A stretch of DNA of 64,000 nucleotides from Agelaius tricolor (taxonomy: Eukaryota; Chordata; Aves; Passeriformes; Icteridae): positions 3,472,001 to 3,536,000 of the forward strand of contig JALJCS010000037.1 in assembly GCA_023055355.1 (NCBI GenBank), written 5' to 3'. Both the position numbers and the translations under genes were made by a program. How positions within the stretch are numbered: position 1 is the stretch's first letter; each line of letters starts with the position of its first letter. The notes below the pieces were generated by a model, which had not been told where the DNA came from, made no database searches, and worked only from the letters and a program-made list of their open reading frames with translations. Shown here piece by piece: positions 58,216 to 64,000 of this stretch.

Positions 58216-61200
58216 ACACAACCTGACACAGCTGGAGGGGGGATGTCCAGCTCAGGCAGGACAAACAGACCCTCCTGTCATTCCCTTTCCCCCGCAAGGA
58301 CGGATGAAGAGCTGGCAACTGAGCTCTGAAATGGCACTGAAATGGCACTTACAAACAGCCTGGGGTTTTGCCAGCTGAAGCTTACCCAGGTCACCACGTG
58401 GCCTCAGCCATGTCTGCTGGACCCAGAGGCTCCAGCTGTCCCTGCTGCAGGGAAGGAGGGGCCCAGCCCTGCACACGTGGGATGAGATGGATGGCAGAGC
58501 CCCTGTGCCTGCAGTGACCCCACACAGCACAAGGGACCAGGGCACGCTTTAGTGACAGAATCAGAGGGCACCCAGGGACTGAGATACCCTCTGGAAAACT
58601 CCTGCATGCCTGGATGCAGCTAACAAGGGAGCAGAGGAGGAGAAAGTGCTGTGGGAGTCAAGTGAGTGTGCATCAGAGAAGTGTTCATTTCATGGAAACC
58701 AGCCACAGGAAGGCAGAGCCCCCTTCCCTCACCCCTCTCCATCAGAGCCATGGCAGACAGTGATCACCACATTTTAACTGATTCTCTCAAGCTGCCAGGG
58801 ACTCTCCAGAGCTGCAGGGACTCAGAGCATCCATGAGCTGGGAATGAGCCATTTTCCCATTTTCCATCCCAGGGACCAGGAGCAGCCTTGGGAGAAGGAG
58901 GTGAAGGATCCCCCTGAGCCCAAATCCCTCCCCAAGGCATGGTAGTAGGGAGCTGGTTTTGGCAGAAGGATGGGCTGTCACAGCATGGGCAGCAGGAGGT
59001 CACCTCAACACACAGCACCACAGCTCCACCCTGCAGTGACACCTCTGGGTTCAGCAAAGATCACAAATTTGGATTCACCCTGAGATCCTCCAACCCTGCA
59101 CCTGTGTGAAAATGAGGGGTTTGAGGTTCCCACCCTGGGAGCAAAGCAGGAGCAGATAGCACTGGGAAAATGGAAAGCCTGAGAGAGAGCAAGACCCAAA
59201 GCAGAGCAAGTTATTCTCAGTTTGTAGAGACTGGGTAATTCCTAGAAAAGTTCCATGAGAAGTGGACACCAAGAAGGGCAGGATGAGGTTTTTCTACTGA
59301 TGGCCTTTACACAGGAACACACCCATACAGCTGCAGACAGAAAGGACTGAGCAGGAAGGCTGGAAACTCACGAGATACACAAGTCCCTCATGCATGAATA
59401 TATTGAGACACTACTAATTAAACCAACAGCTCCTAATTAAATCTCAGCTGTCCCCATCCTTCTGGGTCCATCCTGTCAGTTCTTGAGACACAAATAGTCT
59501 TGAGCATTTCACAAGCCAGTGAGGCAAGAGCAGAGCTTACAACAAGTGCTGCAGGCAGCAGTGGGTTTGGCACAAGGTTAAGGATTGTCTGGGGAGGTTT
59601 TTATCTTCTTCCTTACAAGAACCCAGCACAGGGCCAGGAAAGAGATCTGGCCTCTAATGTGGAAGGAGAGGAGTTGTCTAGAAGAGTAGTCTGTGCTTTC
59701 CATCTCCAATCAAATCCAAGCCTGTAGCCAGGCCCTGGGAGGTGACTTGTCTGGAGCTGGCACACAGGGAGCAGCATCTCCCACAGCACCAGCAGCTCCT
59801 GGAGGACTTGGCTGCTGCTCCCTGTGCCCCAGGGGCTCATCCCACCTCCCACAGCCATCACAAGCTCACAGCCAGTGTAGCTCTCTGCTCAGAGGCTCAG
59901 ACAGGCTCCCAGTGAAATTCTGAGTGGTTGCTGTGTCTGACCCCTCTCTGTCCCTGTGCTAATGCTCCTGCCACACACGAGCCCAGCTGCAGCCCCTCTG
60001 CAGAGGCACAAACTCGAGCATCATTTAGCCCCCAGGAGCAAGAGCAACCTCTGCTGTTCAGCCATTCCTTCCCCAGGCTGGCACTTGCCCTCTGCACCTA
60101 CCAGGGGTTGGGCCAGCCAAACCCCTCACAGCAATGCAAGGGACAGTCCCTCCCTCCCTGACCTTTCAGTGTGCTCATTTCCAGGGCACCAGAGCCTGCC
60201 CTGCAAATCCAAGCTCAGCAAATGTGATCCCAAGAGCCAGCAGTGCCTGGTGCCCTGGCTGTGGCCACAGGGCTGTCTGTATGTGTCCACTGTCCCACCC
60301 AACCTGCAGGAAGCCCAGACCCTCCAAAAGAACCTCACACTGTAGGAAGGCTGAGGCAGCTCCCCAAGACAGCCTGGAAAACTCCACCTGTAGCAGCCCC
60401 AGGGACGTGACAGCTCTGCCACAGGGGCAATATGACCCACAGTCATTATTTCAGCTATGCATGAATTATTTCAGCCAGAGTCCAGCCCAGCACGAGGAGA
60501 GGCAGCAGTATGGACACACAAGGATGGCCTCATTCCAGCAGTGCAGGAGCCTCCAAAGGGAGGCTGGGCAGGTATGGACCTGCAGAAAACCAGGAGAACA
60601 AATCTTCTAAGTCCTTTCCCAGGTAGGTCAATCCTTCCCCCCACTGCAAGCATTTTCTTCCATCAGGCTGAGAGCAGCAGGGAAACCTACATTTTCCAGC
60701 TCCTCCCCAAAACCAAGGGTCAACATAAATCCTGAGACAAAAAAGCCAACTCTTGGGCTCGTGTTTAGAACAAACTCCTGCTCAAACCAAAGGTTTTTCT
60801 CCCTTGTGGAGCAGACAGGTTTATTTATAGCATCACAGTGTTTTATCAGCATGCTGGCTGCCCTCAGAGGAAGGGGGTCATCTCGAACATCTGGAATGAA
60901 ATCCTCAGCTGAAAACACTTAACAAGCCTGGCCCTGCACACATCAGGCTGCAGGGGGAAAACTCACCAGTGAACAAGGCCACACAGGCTGTGGCAGGGGG
61001 ATGAACACGTGCCACAGAGGCTGTGCCTTGGATGTGCCAGAGGCAGCTCCTTAGCAACAGGCATGGAACACCACAGCACCTGCATCAGGGCCTGACTGAG
61101 GGGCTTCACCCCATGCAGCCCCTCACCCCAATCCCACCTCACTGCTCCCCAAACATGCTCCAGAAAGGGATGCTGGGGTCATCCTTTCTCCAATACTGCC

Positions 61201-64000
61201 TCTTGCAAAACCAGGACAAATTTGGGACTTTTTTTAAGCTTCAGACTGATGTAGACCCCAGTGCTGAGGCACACAGACTGGGAAGAGGAGGGGAGAAGTG
61301 GGCTTGTTCTGCTCGAGAGTCCACAGTGGCAGAGGTGGTTGTACCATAACAGCCAGGCAGGGCAGAGTCTGGACATGTCAGACCAGTTTTGGGAGCCCAG
61401 ACTCTCATCCCATCCTAAACAGGTGGCACAGTCCAGCAGAGCTGCTCCACACAGTGCCACACGCAGGGCAGAGGTCAGCGATGCCATTCCTTGGGTACTC
61501 CTGCAAGGAGAGCAGCTGTGCCCCACCCCAGCATGCTGAGGGACCATCCTCTTCCTCCCAGGCCAGGCTGGCAGCCACAGGCACCCTGACATGCTGGGAA
61601 CAGCCAGATCAAACAGCAGTGAGAAACTACTTGGCACAGAGAGGCAGATCTCACATCTCCCCAGGAATATCTCCATGCCAGCCACCCACCTGAGCCACGC
61701 TGCCAGCACTCACAGCCTCCTCCTCCTCTCCCAGCATCCATCCCTCCAAGTACTGGAGGGGAAAAGCAGGGAGGTTGCAGAGGAGCAGAAGGCTGGAGGA
61801 GAGATGGAGGCAACATTTCATGTAGAGCTTCAACTGCTCCAGGGTGTGAAGCCAACTTTTATCTTAAAAGATTTCTTTCCTTTCTGCTACTCTGGACAGA
61901 AATTCAGAGTGGGAAACTGTGACCTGTTTGAGACTGCAGTGCCTGCCCTCCTGCTAGAACTGCATTTGAGGCTCACTTCTGTTCATGCCATCCATGAGGA
62001 AGCAGCCTCTGCTGCTCTCAGGGATGGACTGGGATGGCACCAAGCTCCAGGCAGGGCCTGCAGCTGCAGGAATACCTCATATATAGAATCTCAGCAGGGC
62101 CCAGAAAAGTTTTACTCATGATCCCCTGCACAAGACAGATTTATTTTAATAAATTTAATGTAGATTTAATTTACTCCATCTTTCTCAGGGGACCTAGGTA
62201 ATAAGCTGGATTTTGTGAGCCCTGAATTTAAGTAAGCTATCCTCTTCAAAGTGAAATAAGGCTGTACATACATAAGCAGTCAGAGCATCTTAATCTTCAG
62301 CACTTGGCCCCTAGAGCAGCCCCGTGGGAAGGGAATGCAAGTCCCAGATGCCCAACATGCAGGCAGACAAGTGGAACAGAATCAGCAGCTCACCCTGGCT
62401 CACAGGAATGCTGATGGATGCCAGGACCTGCCAGCACTCAGCACTTCAGCCAGACAGGGACCACAGCCACCCTTCCTCAGACTGAGCAGTGCTAAAACAG
62501 AAGTGAGGAATGTCATTTTTTTATAGCTTGCCCAAAGTGAAATAGGTTTCCACCCAGCACTTAACACTACTTTAGGCCAGAGGAGTTAAGATATTCTGGT
62601 ACAATTGACTTGGCTGTCTAAAAAAAGGAAGAACTGAGCAAGAAACTCCATCACAACCTACCACAGAGCCCTGCAGGTCCGGGGGGGATGTGCTGGATGC
62701 TGGTGTAAGAAAATGCCCCTTTAAACTCATTAACAAACTCAATTGTTCTTTCAAGCAAGTGCAAAGCCTGGCACCTTTCCCCACCTTGCTGGCAGAACAA
62801 CTGTGATTCCCATGGAAAAGGAGCAGCTGAGCTCTCTGATGTGCTGGGAACACACCTCTGTCCTGGGAACCAGCTCTGCCTGTGACCCCCAGAGCCCTGC
62901 CCCACTCTCCCCACAGCCTGAGCAGGTTTGGCAGCTCTGTGCCCAGACAGCCCCTCTGCCCCTGCCGTGGGAGCATCTCCCTCCACGCGGGGTGCAGAAG
63001 ATAAAGAGCCGACTGATCAGGTTTCCCTACTCACCACAAAGAGGTTGATTCACCAGAGCCTACTCCCTTTTCAGACTCTTTCTAAAATGCTTCAAAGACT
63101 TCTGGAAATTCATGCTTAACAGGCTTACTGTAATTCCAGAGCAGCAGGGCTCCTGTGGGCCAGGCTCTGCTGTGGGACTGAGTCACGCTCATTTTCTTCT
63201 GAGACTCTCAGATACCCTTCTCTAAGAGGTAAGGCTACAAATCCTGTTGGCTGATGCTCATTTTGGGAGCCCCTCATTGCCACCCACGACACAGCCAGAC
63301 ACAGCTCTCCTGGCCTCAGTAACAGCCAGCCCTGCAGATGTAAGGTCCAGGAGAGATGACACTTCTCCATCCCCTCCTGGTGCTCAAGGGATGTTCCTGG
63401 GCACAGATTCCCCATCACCCACTCCCCAGATGAGGAGCATATCCAAAGTCAGCCCAGCACCTGGTGGGCAGGAGGTCTGTCACAGGCTGGACACCCCTGG
63501 AGCTGCAAGGACTCAGCACAGAGCACATTGGCACAGCCCAGTGTCCTGAGTGAGCCCCTGCCTCCACAGCAGGGGAAGGACTAAAGCAGCACACTCAGGA
63601 CTGCTCAGCCAGCCTGGGAACAGGAGTTTTGGTGGGAGAGGTTGGAGCCCACTTACAGGGAGAGGAGGCAGGAGCAAGGAGTCAGGCAACCACGTGGAGC
63701 CACATCAGGGTCTGTCCTGCTGCCACTCCAGGCACTGAACTCACTGCTCAGCACACAGAACTGCTGAGACACCTCCACATTATTTAGTGCTGCTGCAGCT
63801 CCCAGGCATGAGCCAGGAGCCAGCTCCCCTCCTCCTAGAAGGGGAGGTTTCAAGGGCTTTTTCCTGTAGAGCCTTATTTACAAGCAGCAAAGCAAGCTTG
63901 CATTTAGTGCCTCCTCATCCTGGCCAGATACCAGCACAGGCAGGTTCTTGCTGGGGAGGCAGGAAGGCACAGCAGGGGATGAGAGATCCCAGCCTCACCT

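Larger units (their letters stand above)
52991..64000 (-). other. ARRDC1 intron 1 (partial)
   Basis: From the exon 2 acceptor to the right edge. It holds CR1 copies at 54918-55445 and 57975-58215; otherwise nothing is recognised in 52991-54917, 55446-57974 or 58216-64000. No CpG island or ARRDC1 start-exon homology (expected peptide near the N terminus begins with a VQLFEI-like strand) is seen, so exon 1 and the promoter are most likely beyond base 64000. Confidence 0.7.

Noticed and set aside
61591..62121. 176-codon plus-strand frame in ARRDC1 intron 1
   Set aside because: No recognised family, no promoter or splice evidence, ordinary composition.

Overview
The window is vertebrate nuclear DNA, almost certainly from a bird and probably a songbird. 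It carries CR1 LINE 3' ends of the avian type, very little other interspersed repeat, many GC-rich minisatellites, and a pair of genes that sit side by side in vertebrates (ARRDC1 then EHMT1; human 9q34.3, which corresponds to chicken microchromosome 17). The species cannot be told from the sequence. Nothing in it is bacterial, viral or plasmid-like.

Both genes run on the minus strand, head to tail. ARRDC1 (arrestin domain-containing 1) enters from beyond the right edge. Its coding exons 2 to 8 lie at 52880-52990, 40225-40275, 39950-40104, 39266-39448, 38763-38939, 38203-38614 and 37172-37236. All splice sites are GT/AG and the frame stays open throughout, giving about 383 residues plus the missing first exon (expected beyond base 64000). 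The encoded protein keeps the late-domain motif PSAP and two PPxY motifs. The 3' UTR probably runs to a poly(A) signal near 35.57 kb or near 32.72 kb.

EHMT1 (histone H3K9 methyltransferase GLP) starts 3.7 to 6.5 kb downstream. Its first coding exon (29036-29056, seven codons MATVDAE, then GTGAGT) lies in a strong CpG island at about 27.95-29.34 kb with NRF1-like and YY1-like sites. The rest of the window, 1-29035, is its first intron. I found no second EHMT1 exon there.

Region by region: 1-27.9 kb is intronic, mostly unique sequence with two CR1 fragments, a higher-order 22-23 bp minisatellite, tetranucleotide repeats, an A-rich tract and two more minisatellites. 27.9-32.3 kb is very GC-rich: the EHMT1 island, a second unexplained GC/CpG-rich block, CR1 copies and minisatellites. 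32.7-53 kb is ARRDC1 with one unusually long intron. 53-64 kb is ARRDC1 intron 1 with two CR1 copies. The most notable non-gene signals are a five-copy motif (CCCCGGA-N6-ATGG) in the EHMT1 island, the second GC-rich island, three CR1 copies sharing an identical 110 bp segment, and the higher-order minisatellite. I found no clearly new biological system.
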